Origin: Anopheles merus
Lineage: Eukaryota; Arthropoda; Insecta; Diptera; Culicidae
Length of the DNA stretch: 64,000 bases
Direction: 5' to 3'
Assembly (NCBI RefSeq): GCF_017562075.2
Contig: NC_054081.1
Location: forward strand, 17,572,549-17,636,548
The notes under the pieces are model-generated. The model had not been told where the DNA came from. It did no database searches and worked only from the letters and a program-made list of their open reading frames with translations. The number at the start of each line of letters is the position of its first letter. The stretch's first letter is position 1. Below are positions 51,359-61,673 of the stretch, in pieces. The translations under genes were made by a program, and so were the position numbers.

Positions 51359-52178
51359 CTGCGCGAAGGAAAGGAATATTTTATAGAACGTATCTTGTAG
51401 CCCCACTAAAGTCTGCCTTCTGGAGGTCTACCGCAGTGGGTCGCATTTTAAACCCCTCCCAAAATTGTAGAACCACCTAACACAAGGCACTTTGGAAGAG
51501 TAGGTTAGAAAAAGGTAACAGTTGTAAGCAAAACAAAGCAGCCGCTCGTTTGGGCGAACGTGAAGTTCCAGTTTCAACTCACGTTTCTCTCCCCAGAAAG
51601 GCTCGAGCAAAGTTACCCGGGATGTCCTACAGACAACAGGAGACCCCTGCATCCGACATCGCCTAGTAGAGCACAAAAACACTCAAACCCTCCCAAAACA
51701 CCGAAAGGTCCTCTCCTACCACTAGCTGCGTTTAACTTTGCTGGTTTTGCCGTGCAAATGTTGACACAACAAATACGGAAAAGGACAACAGTCCGACGGG
51801 TCTCCGGGCCTGGATCTGGGAAGTCTACTGGAAGAATATGTACCTCATGCTTTGCATGCTGGCCATGGAATACCCTGCCCAGAGTTGACTTTGAAAAAAG
51901 GGGGTTAGGGAATTTCGGAAAAATCCAAACCAGATCCTTTTTTATATTTGAAGGATAGCATCAGGTTCCTGGTGCCTTCCGGACTGGGGTAAATGCGGAA
52001 CAAACAGAGCGTTTAGGGTAAACGGCAAACTTTTGTCATAGCTACTCCCGCTTTACGCGTAACTGGCCACAGCAGGCCGCAGGGTGATGGCGAAACACTT
52101 GTGTAAAATTCAGGACAGAGAGTGTTTTGCTCCGGGCCGGATCTTCAGTTTCCATTAGGCAAACGAGTTGCAACTTAC

Positions 52179-52293
52179 GTCCAGGTGAAGCGGGCCGAGT
52201 TTTCGGGACGCATCAGTCCGATCCATACTGCGCTGGTGACATCCAGCTCCTTCAGGAAGGCCCGCGTCGCATCGAATTGTACACCATTGTCCA
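52179..52293 (-). CDS. C-type-lectin-like protein, internal exon (middle of lectin domain)
   Basis: Acceptor TTCGACAG and donor GTAAGT frame VDNGVQFDATRAFLKELDVT and SAVWIGLMRPENSARFTW. The WIGL motif is the core signature of the C-type lectin fold. The exons encoding the signal peptide and the first Cys were not found. They should lie at higher coordinates, perhaps beyond the BEL insertion or outside the window. Confidence 0.82.
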
Positions 52294-54586
52294 CTGTCGA
52301 ACAAAAAAGGAGAAAAGAAAAAAATATCGTGACATTAAACCACTTTTCTTAGGCTTAATTGATTAATGCGATTCCTCATTCAAACTAAATTGCCATTTCA
52401 TTTAAATGTCCAATGGAGGCAGTTATTCATTTATATCATTCATATCGTCGACTACCACTGACAAACCAAAGGACACCCAACGATTACAAATCACTTAAAC
52501 CCCATTTCCGCAGGCCGCATTTTCGGTAAGATTGGCTTAGAAATAAATCCTTCCTTTTTTCACTTATTAAATTTAAAACGAGGGATAATGTGTCATAAAT
52601 CTTCATCCCGTTTCAGCAACATGGAAGTATCTCCACAAGCATTTGATAGGCAATATTCATTACCTCGGCTGATAGCGTGTCGCACGAGCGGCATCTAGCA
52701 TTTCCATAACGCCTACTATGCCCGACACGCCTATTCATCTCCTTACCAAGATAGATATATTTTTTTGCTCAGCCTATTAGCAAGACGATTAAGCTTGATT
52801 GACTTTGGTAACACGAGCAGAACGATACGTCGTTGATTTGATAGCGCGAGCAGAGCGATACGTCATGGTCTACGAAGCTGTTTGGATTTTAACCGTTTCA
52901 ATTTTGAAGCTGTTTTCCTGAACAACGTTTAAACAACCGAGTTTTCCAGCATTCCTGGACAGACAAACGGTCGATTAGATCACAGATAGCTAAACTTGAG
53001 ACAATCCTTTCGTGTGCCATCTTTGCCTCAGGCATTTTGGATTCTGAAGAGCAGCTTTTGGATTTTTATGGAAGATCTGTTAAACGTACTTAAATATTTG
53101 TACAGCACTAGAACTGGCAACTGGACCAGTTGGACAATGGATACGAAAGTATTAGGAAGCTTGTCATAGAAGCAACCCACACTAGTTTGGCTACACCCTT
53201 TCAATCTATTGTCACCATCCAGGTAGTCGTATCACAATGTGCATCCAGGTATTCTTTATGTGTTCGGGTCCGCTTTCCTACCGAATTCCAGCTAGCATCA
53301 GTAGCTTACCCTACAGTGCTGTTGCCATTGACTCAACCGAAACTATTCCAGAATAGGATATTGCAGCATCGTTGGCGTGGGATGGGTGACCCAACGCTCG
53401 AAAATAAGCCGATAAGACCGCAACCACGCGCGCCTAGCCGAGAACTAATTAATGATGGAAGGTAATTAAAATCTATAATTATCGTACCGCAGCGCGTCCG
53501 GTGCACAGGACATCGCACGCTACTTGTTTTACCATCCCTTTCCCATAAAATGGAGGCCAGCATTTTTGGCTATTACGGTTGTTGATGCGCGTGTGTGCGT
53601 TTGAGTTTTTAGGTCTTCTACAAATGGGATTTCCTTTGATCAAGCATTTCAAATCAAAGCGCACTCGAAGCTCGCGATCCCTTTACGAACACTGATTGAT
53701 GTACGTACGATGGCCAATTGGAAAATGTTTTTTTCTTTTGTTCCTCTTTTTTTCATTTTTAATGAGAAAATAAAAATGTTATCGTTTGGTCACTGAAATT
53801 TGATACTAAATATATTCCGTGCGCGTTTGTGTATGTGTTTTTTTGCTTTCCAAGAGCACACAAAAAAACACACCCTCCAGCTGTAGCCAGAGCAACGTAC
53901 CGTTTAATCCTGGATAATATCCAATTTGTAGTGATTATGCAAATCAATTCAGCATCCTGGGGCGTTGATTGGACGCATGATGGAAATGATAATGGTGACC
54001 TGCTAAATGTATGCCATCAAAAGCACTAGTGGGAATGGTGGACACAATATTACTTACAAAAAACGAGATCACCCTATATGCTTTTGTTTGTTGCGACGTG
54101 TTGGATCATGATAATGCGTCAATTAGGCATGTGGAAAATAGTGTGCGAAGGATCATAAACAATCGAAATATTAAATTACCACCAGATTCAGTAGTTTGGG
54201 ACCGTATGCTGAAGTATCAAGCCGACAGCAAAATCAAGTGCTTCCGTGAGCATCCTAGTGATGTGCTTGCTGAGTAAAAATAAGTGAGCGAGTGACATAT
54301 TTTCTATGAACGCGTTTTGCATTTGTCAAGAATACTCGTTTACGATTTATTTCTTCATCCCGTCTTATAACTCATTCACTACTATCATTCCTATGTGAAA
54401 TAAGCCTTCGGAGCATGAATGAATGTTCTAGAAGGTTATCAAGTCACAGTTATATAATGTATAAGTATTTATAAGAGTTATTTTTCTTTCGGAAGATAAA
54501 TTTCCATCTTTTGATACACCTTAATTCCTAATTCGCTCAAAGTTAATTGAATAATTAATGAGTTAAATAAATTTACCGAACGCTAC
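52294..54586. other. Probable intron or upstream region of the lectin-like gene
   Basis: I could not find the upstream lectin exon here. The segment has one plus-strand open frame noted separately (54011-54277). No repeats with clear ends were seen. Confidence 0.4.
54011..54277 (+). CDS. Unrecognised 88-residue open frame
   Basis: ATG-started frame with balanced amino-acid use, for example NSVRRIINNRNIKLPPDSVV, then WDRMLKYQADSKIKCFREH, ending DVLAE. It reads like a natural protein more than most frames in the window, but it has no recognised domain. The reading frame just upstream (to 54029) is also open. It may be a small gene, an exon or a remnant. Confidence 0.25.
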   Translation: MPSKALVGMVDTILLTKNEITLYAFVCCDVLDHDNASIRHVENSVRRIINNRNIKLPPDSVVWDRMLKYQADSKIKCFREHPSDVLAE

Positions 54587-54820
54587 ACCTTCATTAGTGA
54601 TGTGCGGGTCGACTTGCATCTACCGCGTGCCAACCATAAGCGACCTGGAGTTGTTCGGATCGACTCGTAAGGTGCAAGTTGGATCCGCAGGTGCAATAAA
54701 TCATAAGCTATTCCAACCCGTTGGTGCAGATAGTGCGCCAAAGTAGGTTCAAGACCCGAACTCGCGTCACCAACGGGCCGGAGTCGCTGAGTGGCACCCA
54801 TGAGTCGATCTGAACCTATC

Positions 54821-55219
54821 TGTTGCAACTGCAACTCCGTCGGCTCCTCGACGGCGGCGAACAAGGTATAACGACCGTTTTATTAACGTACAAACTTTAC
54901 TTTATTTAAAAAAGGATCGACCGATTATAAACTCACAAGCTTTTATTTTAGTAGTTTTAAAAAACGCGGTCTATCGTTCGCTAACTTTTAAAGAGACCGT
55001 TTGTTCTGCGCACGGTGTATTTATCCCTTTTTTTCCGCGATGGCCGTTGCGCCATCGCGTTACGCAGCGAACGTTGCCCTTTCTGAAATGTTCGAAATTC
55101 GAAGATCGATCTTGTCACCCTATCTAAACGTCTAAACCTATCTCCTGTCATTTAGCTTGTTTACATTCCGCATGCCATAATAAGGGACACGCGGTTTGTC
55201 GGCACGGTTACTCGTAACA
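54821..55219 (-). repeat. 3' LTR of the BEL/Pao element
   Basis: 399 bp, minus-strand start TGTTACGAGTAACCG and end GCAACA. Has 6 A at 54908-54913 and 7 T at 55028-55034; the other LTR has 5 A and 8 T. No other difference was seen by eye. Confidence 0.95.
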
Positions 55220-55231
55220 TTCTCCCCCCCG
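55220..55231 (-). promoter_or_regulatory. Polypurine tract of the BEL/Pao element
   Basis: On the minus strand a G-run followed by AGAA directly abuts the 3' LTR, the expected position for plus-strand cDNA priming. Confidence 0.85.
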
Positions 55232-55242
55232 GTAAGTCGCTC

Positions 55243-56832
55243 TCAGCGACTTAGCTTCGTTGTGCCGACCTCCAATATAGCAACATTTACTGCCGGTCTA
55301 TCTAACAAACCACTATTTGTCTGTATAGTTACGCGCCGCACTTGATTGTCAGCAGCTCGATACACCTTTACAATTCGTCCCCTAGGCCAGCAGTTCCGCG
55401 GGTTGTTTCCATCCGCAACCAATACCAAGTCGCCTTCATCTAATGGTTTCGTCTGCTTGTACCATCTCGATCGCTTCGTTAGTGTTGGTAGGTACTCGAT
55501 TACCCATCTCTTCCAAAACATGTCTGCAAACTGTTGTGCTGATTTCCAGGATTTACGCACGGACGGAGTGGAATCGTCAAAGGGTAGCGGAGGCTTGCTT
55601 CCGTTCGAACTGCCTAAAATGAAATGATTTGGCGTTAAGGGAGATTCAGCTTCATCTTCGAGTGGAATTTCTGTCAGGGGTCGTGAGTTAACAATCAGCT
55701 CCACTTCACTCAACCTAGCCCGTAATAGCTCATCGGTGGGGTGATGAGGAAGGTCAAAGGAGGCAAGCGTCTTTTTTATTGATTGGATCAATCTCTCCCA
55801 TGACCCACCAAAATGCGGTGCTGCAGGTGGGTTAAAAACCCACTTTGTCCCGGGTTGCACAAACTCTGCCATCAACCGGTCCACATCAATCAGTGCAGCA
55901 GCTTCCTTCAGTTCACGAGATGCGCCTACAAAATTGGTGCCTCTATCACTAACGAACTCCAGTGGCAGTCCCTTTCTAGCGGTGAAATTGCGGATCGCGA
56001 AAATACACGAGTCTGTAGAAAGACTATGCGCAACCTCGATGTGTATTCCTCTGGTAGTGAGGCAGGTGAAAATCACCCCCCAGCGTTTTTCGGTTCTTCT
56101 TCCGACTGCTACTATCATCGGTCCGAAGTAGTCGATCCCGGTGTAAGAAAATGGATGCTGGTAGGCAGCTAGCCGTTGGTACGGGAGGTCTCCCATAGCA
56201 GGATTTTGTGGAGCGGTTTTATATACCTTGCAGTATTGACAACAGCGTCTTACTCGGCTATAAGTGCTCTTGAGCTTCGGAACGTGATATTTAAGTCGAA
56301 TTTCATTGAGTGCTGTTTGATGGTTCGCGTGCCGATATTTCTCGTGATACCAACTGATTATTAGTTCGGTGGCATAGTGGTTATTTGGAATTATCACCGG
56401 TCGTTTGGTGTCATCGCCAACCCACATGCATTTCTCGATTCTTCCCTTCATTCGCAGGACTTTGTGTTCATCGATGAAAGGGCTCAGTTGGTATAGCGGG
56501 CTAGTCTTTTTGAGTGGCTTTTTCCAAGGCTGACATTGTAGCTCGATATCGCTTAACATCCCGATTTCATCCGCATATTCGTCTCTCTGAGCTTGTCGAT
56601 AGATTGCATTTTCAGCTTGTACCAGTTCATCCTGCGTAAGCTCTCCTCGTTGTTTTAGTTTACCCTTTCGACAATTTGTTATGAAGCGGTATACGTATGC
56701 AACTGCTCGTAGCAGTCGCTGCCACTTAGAAAAACGAGTGAACTCTAATAGTGGCATATACATCGAGTGGTGCAGTAATTTGTGGCGTATTTCTTCGTCC
56801 GTTGCACCCGGTTCCATTTCCTTTTTGGCCAC
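55243..56832 (-). CDS. BEL/Pao integrase and C-terminal domain (3' part of pol)
   Basis: It holds the zinc-binding HHCC region (YRHANHQTALNEI to RRCCQYCK) and the DDE core: Asp in YTGIDYFGPM, Asp in FVSDRGTNFVG and Glu in HFGGSWERLIQS. The BEL-specific C-terminal domain follows (FWKRWVIEYLPTL, then WPRGRIVKVY). It is offset by one base from the RT frame at a 5-base T-run on the plus strand (56822-56826), and there is no independent ATG at the true domain start. It is therefore best read as the end of one pol frame and not a separate gene. Confidence 0.93.
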   Translation of the reverse strand: MAKKEMEPGATDEEIRHKLLHHSMYMPLLEFTRFSKWQRLLRAVAYVYRFITNCRKGKLKQRGELTQDELVQAENAIYRQAQRDEYADEIGMLSDIELQCQPWKKPLKKTSPLYQLSPFIDEHKVLRMKGRIEKCMWVGDDTKRPVIIPNNHYATELIISWYHEKYRHANHQTALNEIRLKYHVPKLKSTYSRVRRCCQYCKVYKTAPQNPAMGDLPYQRLAAYQHPFSYTGIDYFGPMIVAVGRRTEKRWGVIFTCLTTRGIHIEVAHSLSTDSCIFAIRNFTARKGLPLEFVSDRGTNFVGASRELKEAAALIDVDRLMAEFVQPGTKWVFNPPAAPHFGGSWERLIQSIKKTLASFDLPHHPTDELLRARLSEVELIVNSRPLTEIPLEDEAESPLTPNHFILGSSNGSKPPLPFDDSTPSVRKSWKSAQQFADMFWKRWVIEYLPTLTKRSRWYKQTKPLDEGDLVLVADGNNPRNCWPRGRIVKVYRAADNQVRRVTIQTNSGLLDRPAVNVAILEVGTTKLSR

Positions 56833-58601
56833 TCACTGGTCGATTTCCATAGGAAATCGGGACCGCGGAACCATCTGCTGGTGGGCCCGAGTTCCGGAAC
56901 CTTTTGCCATTTTGTCCCTTCATCGGCTACGTTCATTTTCGTGGACACCCAGTTCCAATCTACAGCATTAGAGGTTTCCACAATTTCGCTGATGCGTACG
57001 GCAACGAATTGGCTATACTTTCGGTGATCTGCATTAATCCAGCTAATGACGGTTCGTGAATCCGTCCAATACACTTCACGAGTGATTTGCAGACGATGCG
57101 AGCTTTTTATTGTTTGGGCCAATCGTGTTCCTATGACTGCCGCTTGAAGCTCTAACCTTGGTATGGATGTGAAGGATATCGGTGCAACTTTAGTTTTTGA
57201 GCCCACCAATGCACATTCTATCAGCCCGTCTCTTTCGAATCTAAAGTAGGCTACAGCGGCCATCCCGTTCTCACTGGCGTCGCAGAAGATGTGAAGTTCT
57301 ATGTGACATTGATTTAAATGCGTGGCCTGCCGGTAACACCTCGGTATGCTCACAAATTGTAAACTAGGCAGAACGGATACCCATGTTTGCCATTTCACAA
57401 GCAAACTACCAGAAATTTCTTCATCCCATTGAGTCTTTGCGCGCCACACTTCTTGCAGCAGGATCTTCAGGTACATGAGAAGGTGACCAATTAGCCCCAG
57501 AGGATCATATATAGACATGAGTATTTTCAAAATCTCTCTCTTTGTAGGTACTCGTCCTTGTAGTAATGTATGCGGCTCATATCGTGGAGAGATTTTAAAC
57601 GTGAACACATCCGTCTCCGTGTTCCACCACATGCCGAGTACTTTCTCTGTCGCAAGTTCAACTTCGACGGGTGCTTCTGCTCCAGGCTCAACCCGGTTCA
57701 TTGCAGCTTTAACCTTTGATGAATTGGACAACCAATTACGGATCTCAAATCCGCCTTGTGAGTGAATGAAGCAAACTTCCTGTGCTAATTGGATAGCTTC
57801 ATCTTCAGTTTCTATACTAGAGAGCATGTCATCAACGTAGTGCTCATATTTGATGCATTCGACTGCCCTTTGATATTGTTCTTCAAATCTTTCTGCGTTC
57901 AGATTTTTTACATAGTGCGCGGTGCTTGGAGAACATGCTGCACCAAACGTCATAACCTGTAGCACATATTGTTGAGGAGTGCTTCCAATTTCTCCATCAT
58001 TCCAGAGAAACATTTGACTTCGTTGGTCTCGCGGGTTCATCCGCACTTGAAAAAACATTTCTCGAATGTCACCGGTCACTGCTACCTTATATTCCCGAAA
58101 TTTATAAAGAACCGTGAGCAGTCCTACAAGTTGATCCGGTCCGGTCAGTAAAAACGAGTTTAGGCTGACCCCATTCACCTTTGCAGCAGCATCAAATACT
58201 ACTCGTATCTTGCCAGGTTTGTTCGGGTTCGTGACAGGAAAAATCGGTAGGAACCAGTCATTTGACTTTTTGCTGCTTTGTTCTATCGGTGAAAGCTTTC
58301 TGATGTACCCCTTTTGTTCGTACTCTGCAATTTTGGAGTGCATGGCTTTATTCAGTTCTGGGTTACGGCGCAGTTTTCTCTCCAGACATTCGTGACGCCT
58401 CAAAGCCATCGCTTTATTATCAGGAAGTTTTATTGTGTCGTACTTCCACAGAAGGCTCGCTTCGAAATGCCCATCTACCAACCGAACATTCGAGGAAAGA
58501 ATTTTAAGCGCATGTTCTTCGTCATCAGAGCGCAATTGTTTCATTGGTCGATATACTCCTAGCGATTCTAAAGAGAAGTATTCTTTTAGAGCCAGATCCA
58601 T
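56745..58601 (-). CDS. BEL/Pao reverse transcriptase and RNase H (middle of pol)
   Basis: The RT carries KIRVVFDAAAKVNGVSLN, GDIREMFFQVRM and the catalytic YVDDML. It is followed by the Pao-type linker domain (VPTKREILKILMSIYDPLGL) and an RNase H with Asp in FCDASENG, Glu in PRLELQAAVIG and Asp in VYWTDSRTV. The first Met lies right after the A-run that separates it from gag-protease (plus 58611-58618). The frame upstream of that Met is also open to the A-run, so pol is probably continuous with gag in the parent element. Confidence 0.93.
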   Translation of the reverse strand: MDLALKEYFSLESLGVYRPMKQLRSDDEEHALKILSSNVRLVDGHFEASLLWKYDTIKLPDNKAMALRRHECLERKLRRNPELNKAMHSKIAEYEQKGYIRKLSPIEQSSKKSNDWFLPIFPVTNPNKPGKIRVVFDAAAKVNGVSLNSFLLTGPDQLVGLLTVLYKFREYKVAVTGDIREMFFQVRMNPRDQRSQMFLWNDGEIGSTPQQYVLQVMTFGAACSPSTAHYVKNLNAERFEEQYQRAVECIKYEHYVDDMLSSIETEDEAIQLAQEVCFIHSQGGFEIRNWLSNSSKVKAAMNRVEPGAEAPVEVELATEKVLGMWWNTETDVFTFKISPRYEPHTLLQGRVPTKREILKILMSIYDPLGLIGHLLMYLKILLQEVWRAKTQWDEEISGSLLVKWQTWVSVLPSLQFVSIPRCYRQATHLNQCHIELHIFCDASENGMAAVAYFRFERDGLIECALVGSKTKVAPISFTSIPRLELQAAVIGTRLAQTIKSSHRLQITREVYWTDSRTVISWINADHRKYSQFVAVRISEIVETSNAVDWNWVSTKMNVADEGTKWQKVPELGPTSRWFRGPDFLWKSTSEWPKRKWNRVQRTKKYATNYCTTRCICHY

Positions 58602-60949
58602 CTCATCGTCTTTTTTTTATTGCAGGGGCAGATATGGACGTTCATAAATGTATTTCCGTCGTACCGGTTACAATCTGATGCGCTACTTGAGCATGGCCCG
58701 TAAACTACCCATCCAAGTCGGGTTTTTGATGCTGACGGCTCGTTTGTCCCTCTTTCGACCGTTTTAAGGGTTTGGCTCAAGAAGCAATTATCAATGCCAA
58801 TTAGGACCTTCGCCGAGGCATTTTGATATAATGGTAGTGGAAGACCTCTCAAATGGCTATACTGAGTGGCTAATTGCCTCGGTTCTACTGATTGATCACA
58901 TAAGCCAAGGGTACGAACTGTATGGACCGTGTTCATGTCATATATGAAAGATGACCCAACGCCAGATATCTTAACAGATAATTCTACGGACTCGTCTTCA
59001 ACCCTGCTTTGGTTACCGGTCCACGATATGCATAATGGACGATGCTTGCCACTGATGCCTAGCTGTCTCAGCAAGTCATGTTCCATAAACGTTGCCGACG
59101 ATCCGTCATCTAAAATAGCGATAGTATCAACCTTCTTCCCATTCCCATATAACGTAACCGGCACATACTTGAACATAACTCCTCCGGAAGTAGCAGAATG
59201 CACGTTACAGCTGGTGTTGACTCGACTCAATTCTGGCGGGATGTCTGATAATAGTTGGCTGCTACCGGACGAGTGTAACAACTGATGATGACGGCGTTCG
59301 CACCCATTTACTCCGCACAACGTAGTTACAGGGCATGCACCTGGGTGCTTGCGGAGGCACGTTCTACACAGTGACGCACGCTTTATAGTTGTCCAACGCG
59401 AACTCACACTCATGCCTAGGAACCTGCTGCAGTTGGACACGTTAGGACATCCATCCCCACACGCAGAGCAACACCAATTGTTGCCCTCAGTTGTAACTGG
59501 TTGTGATGTTGTTACTGCTGTCTGACCTGTGGAATGAATGCACTGATGAGCGTACTTACGGTCGTACTGACGTATATTATTGTCATGCTTCACCTCCCTA
59601 CGACCGCTGGTATGCTTTACACCTCGACTGGCTGCGCGTACAAGCTCCTTCACCCACTCGTTGAAAACTGCCAGCGTGGTATGTGTACAGCGGTTCTGGT
59701 AATAGTACCAGTTCAGCCTTATATTCGGCGGCAGCTTGTCCACCAGCTCCTCCAGCAGGGGTCCACCATCGAAATAGCTGTGCAGTCCAGATCCCGTTAT
59801 CGATGCACAGAAGTTCCTCACAGCGACACCATAATCCACTAAGGCGTCGAACCGGTCTTCCTTCGGGGGCGGCATGCGGCGAATATTGGCCATCAGTGTG
59901 TTCACCACTAGTTCTGGACGGCCGTAGCACTCCTTCAAAATCTCGATCGCTTCAGGGATACTATCGGGATATAGCAGACAACTAGCAACTGCTTCACGAG
60001 CCTTTCCCTTCAAAGACGCCTGCAGCCGCAGCATATTTTCATCATTTGTGTAGCCACATATCGCCGTAGAGTGTTCATAGTTCGAAATGAATGCCATCCA
60101 TTCCTTAGGGTCACCACTGAAGACAGGCAATTCACGGCTCGTACATTTTCGCGCTGACACTTGACTCTGGTTAAATAGCGGAAAATTTGCAGAGTAACTA
60201 TGTGCTGTGGGGTGTGGTGTTGTCCTTTCTGGTATCACTGGCACAAAGCTAACGGCTGGTCTGTACTGGTTAGCTAGCCTTTCATCAGGTCTCGCGATTG
60301 GGCTTGTAGAAGGGCGGCATGATTCTTCCAGTATGCGTTTTTTCTCCGCCATACGACGTCGTTCACACCGTTCGATCGCGAGCAGTCTCTCTTCAAGCAG
60401 CTGTTGTTCGCACTGCTTATCGATCCGATGAAGTTCCTCTTCAATCGCGGTAGATTGCACGTTCGGTTTTCTACATGTCACAGGCGGCACTTCGACGGCG
60501 TAGGGAGGTAGGAGATGGTTATCCGAACGCATCGGCCCAGTAGCGGTGGCGGGAATGTTAAATTCCTGTGGCCGTTGGTCCAGCTCTCCGACACGATCCG
60601 TAGTATGCAGCCACTCCTCTATTTCCTGCTCCTTTTCAGCAATCGAAGACGTTGCTTCCACAACAACGTCTGCTATCTCGCGCTCGATTGCCGCTAGCTC
60701 GCGTTTAGCTTCGCGGGCTCTCCTCACCAATTCGTTCAGGGTGTCGTTTCGCGGGTTTGTTGATGCCCTCGACGGTGGTCTCGATGACGCCCGTCCAGTG
60801 TCCGTAGGCCTGGAAGTAGAGTTGGCCAACGGATCTGCACTGGTTCTGCCGGATCTGCCAGTACTGCTTGGCCTTCCAACGGAGGGGGGAAGCGGCTCCA
60901 GCCCTTCGAGTAGAGGCTCTCCTTGATGAAAGATCGGCGTACGGGACAT
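58586..60949 (-). CDS. BEL/Pao gag and aspartic protease (5' part of the polyprotein)
   Basis: I chose the ATG at 60949 (MSRTPIFHQGEP); the frame is open a little further upstream but without an ATG. The order is: N-terminal coiled-coil and low-complexity part (LVRRAREAKRELAAIEREI), gag core (ELPVFSGDPKEWMAFISNYE) and Cys/His nucleocapsid segment (LCRTCLRKHPGAC and CGVNGCERRHH). An aspartic protease follows with active site ILDDGSSATF and the downstream LIGID motif. It runs into an 8-base A-run and stops 25 bases later. Confidence 0.92.
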   Translation of the reverse strand: MSRTPIFHQGEPLLEGLEPLPPSVGRPSSTGRSGRTSADPLANSTSRPTDTGRASSRPPSRASTNPRNDTLNELVRRAREAKRELAAIEREIADVVVEATSSIAEKEQEIEEWLHTTDRVGELDQRPQEFNIPATATGPMRSDNHLLPPYAVEVPPVTCRKPNVQSTAIEEELHRIDKQCEQQLLEERLLAIERCERRRMAEKKRILEESCRPSTSPIARPDERLANQYRPAVSFVPVIPERTTPHPTAHSYSANFPLFNQSQVSARKCTSRELPVFSGDPKEWMAFISNYEHSTAICGYTNDENMLRLQASLKGKAREAVASCLLYPDSIPEAIEILKECYGRPELVVNTLMANIRRMPPPKEDRFDALVDYGVAVRNFCASITGSGLHSYFDGGPLLEELVDKLPPNIRLNWYYYQNRCTHTTLAVFNEWVKELVRAASRGVKHTSGRREVKHDNNIRQYDRKYAHQCIHSTGQTAVTTSQPVTTEGNNWCCSACGDGCPNVSNCSRFLGMSVSSRWTTIKRASLCRTCLRKHPGACPVTTLCGVNGCERRHHQLLHSSGSSQLLSDIPPELSRVNTSCNVHSATSGGVMFKYVPVTLYGNGKKVDTIAILDDGSSATFMEHDLLRQLGISGKHRPLCISWTGNQSRVEDESVELSVKISGVGSSFIYDMNTVHTVRTLGLCDQSVEPRQLATQYSHLRGLPLPLYQNASAKVLIGIDNCFLSQTLKTVERGTNEPSASKTRLGWVVYGPCSSSASDCNRYDGNTFMNVHICPCNKKKTMRWIWL

Positions 60950-61041
60950 TCTGCAGGCTTCTCTATTCTCACTCGCGACGATGCCTTGGCGATTGGCACT
61001 AAAACAGCGCGTTATTAATCGCAAACGCGTTTTTTAAAAAA

Positions 61042-61440
61042 TGTTGCAACTGCAACTCCGTCGGCTCCTCGACGGCGGCGAACAAGGTATAACGACCGTT
61101 TTATTAACGTACAAACTTTACTTTATTTAAAAAGGATCGACCGATTATAAACTCACAAGCTTTTATTTTAGTAGTTTTAAAAAACGCGGTCTATCGTTCG
61201 CTAACTTTTAAAGAGACCGTTTGTTCTGCGCACGGTGTATTTATCCCTTTTTTTTCCGCGATGGCCGTTGCGCCATCGCGTTACGCAGCGAACGTTGCCC
61301 TTTCTGAAATGTTCGAAATTCGAAGATCGATCTTGTCACCCTATCTAAACGTCTAAACCTATCTCCTGTCATTTAGCTTGTTTACATTCCGCATGCCATA
61401 ATAAGGGACACGCGGTTTGTCGGCACGGTTACTCGTAACA
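61042..61440 (-). repeat. 5' LTR of the BEL/Pao element
   Basis: 399 bp. Followed on the outside by CTATC, the target duplication. It should contain the element's promoter; I did not identify a TATA box. Confidence 0.95.
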
Positions 61441-61673
61441 CTATCTGTAGCCCAACCTGATCCGAACTCGTTGCACCAATGGGTCCAATGGGTGACCACC
61501 ATGTCACTTATGCTTTCCTGCATCTATTTGGCGTAACGTCCTACGCGGTCATGCTGGCCTATAAAGGCTTTCGAGACTTATTCAATACCTCGGAACCGGA
61601 TAGACAGTCTTTACTTCGAGCGAACGGCCCATTATAGGCATGAACCCACAACGAGCATGTTCCTACAGTCGTT

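Larger units (their letters stand above)
54821..61440 (-). mobile_element. BEL/Pao LTR retrotransposon, nearly intact
   Basis: The 6620-bp element has two 399-bp LTRs, a 5-bp target duplication CTATC (54816-54820 and 61441-61445), a PPT, and gag-protease, RT, RNase H and integrase in BEL/Pao order. All catalytic motifs I looked for are present. The coding region is open except for one-base frame changes at two A-runs. The LTRs differ only in the length of an A-run and a T-run, which points to a young insertion. A canonical PBS next to the 5' LTR was not recognised (the first bases after the LTR are a T/A-rich hairpin). The element lies in the same orientation as the lectin gene and may be in its intron. 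Confidence 0.95.

Noticed and set aside
52179..54586. Placing the first lectin exon between 52300 and 54586
   Set aside because: No frame there shows a signal peptide or the first lectin Cys with matching splice phase.
61022..61041. PBS next to the BEL 5' LTR
   Set aside because: The sequence is a T/A-rich hairpin; no tRNA 3'-end complement was recognised, so no PBS was annotated.
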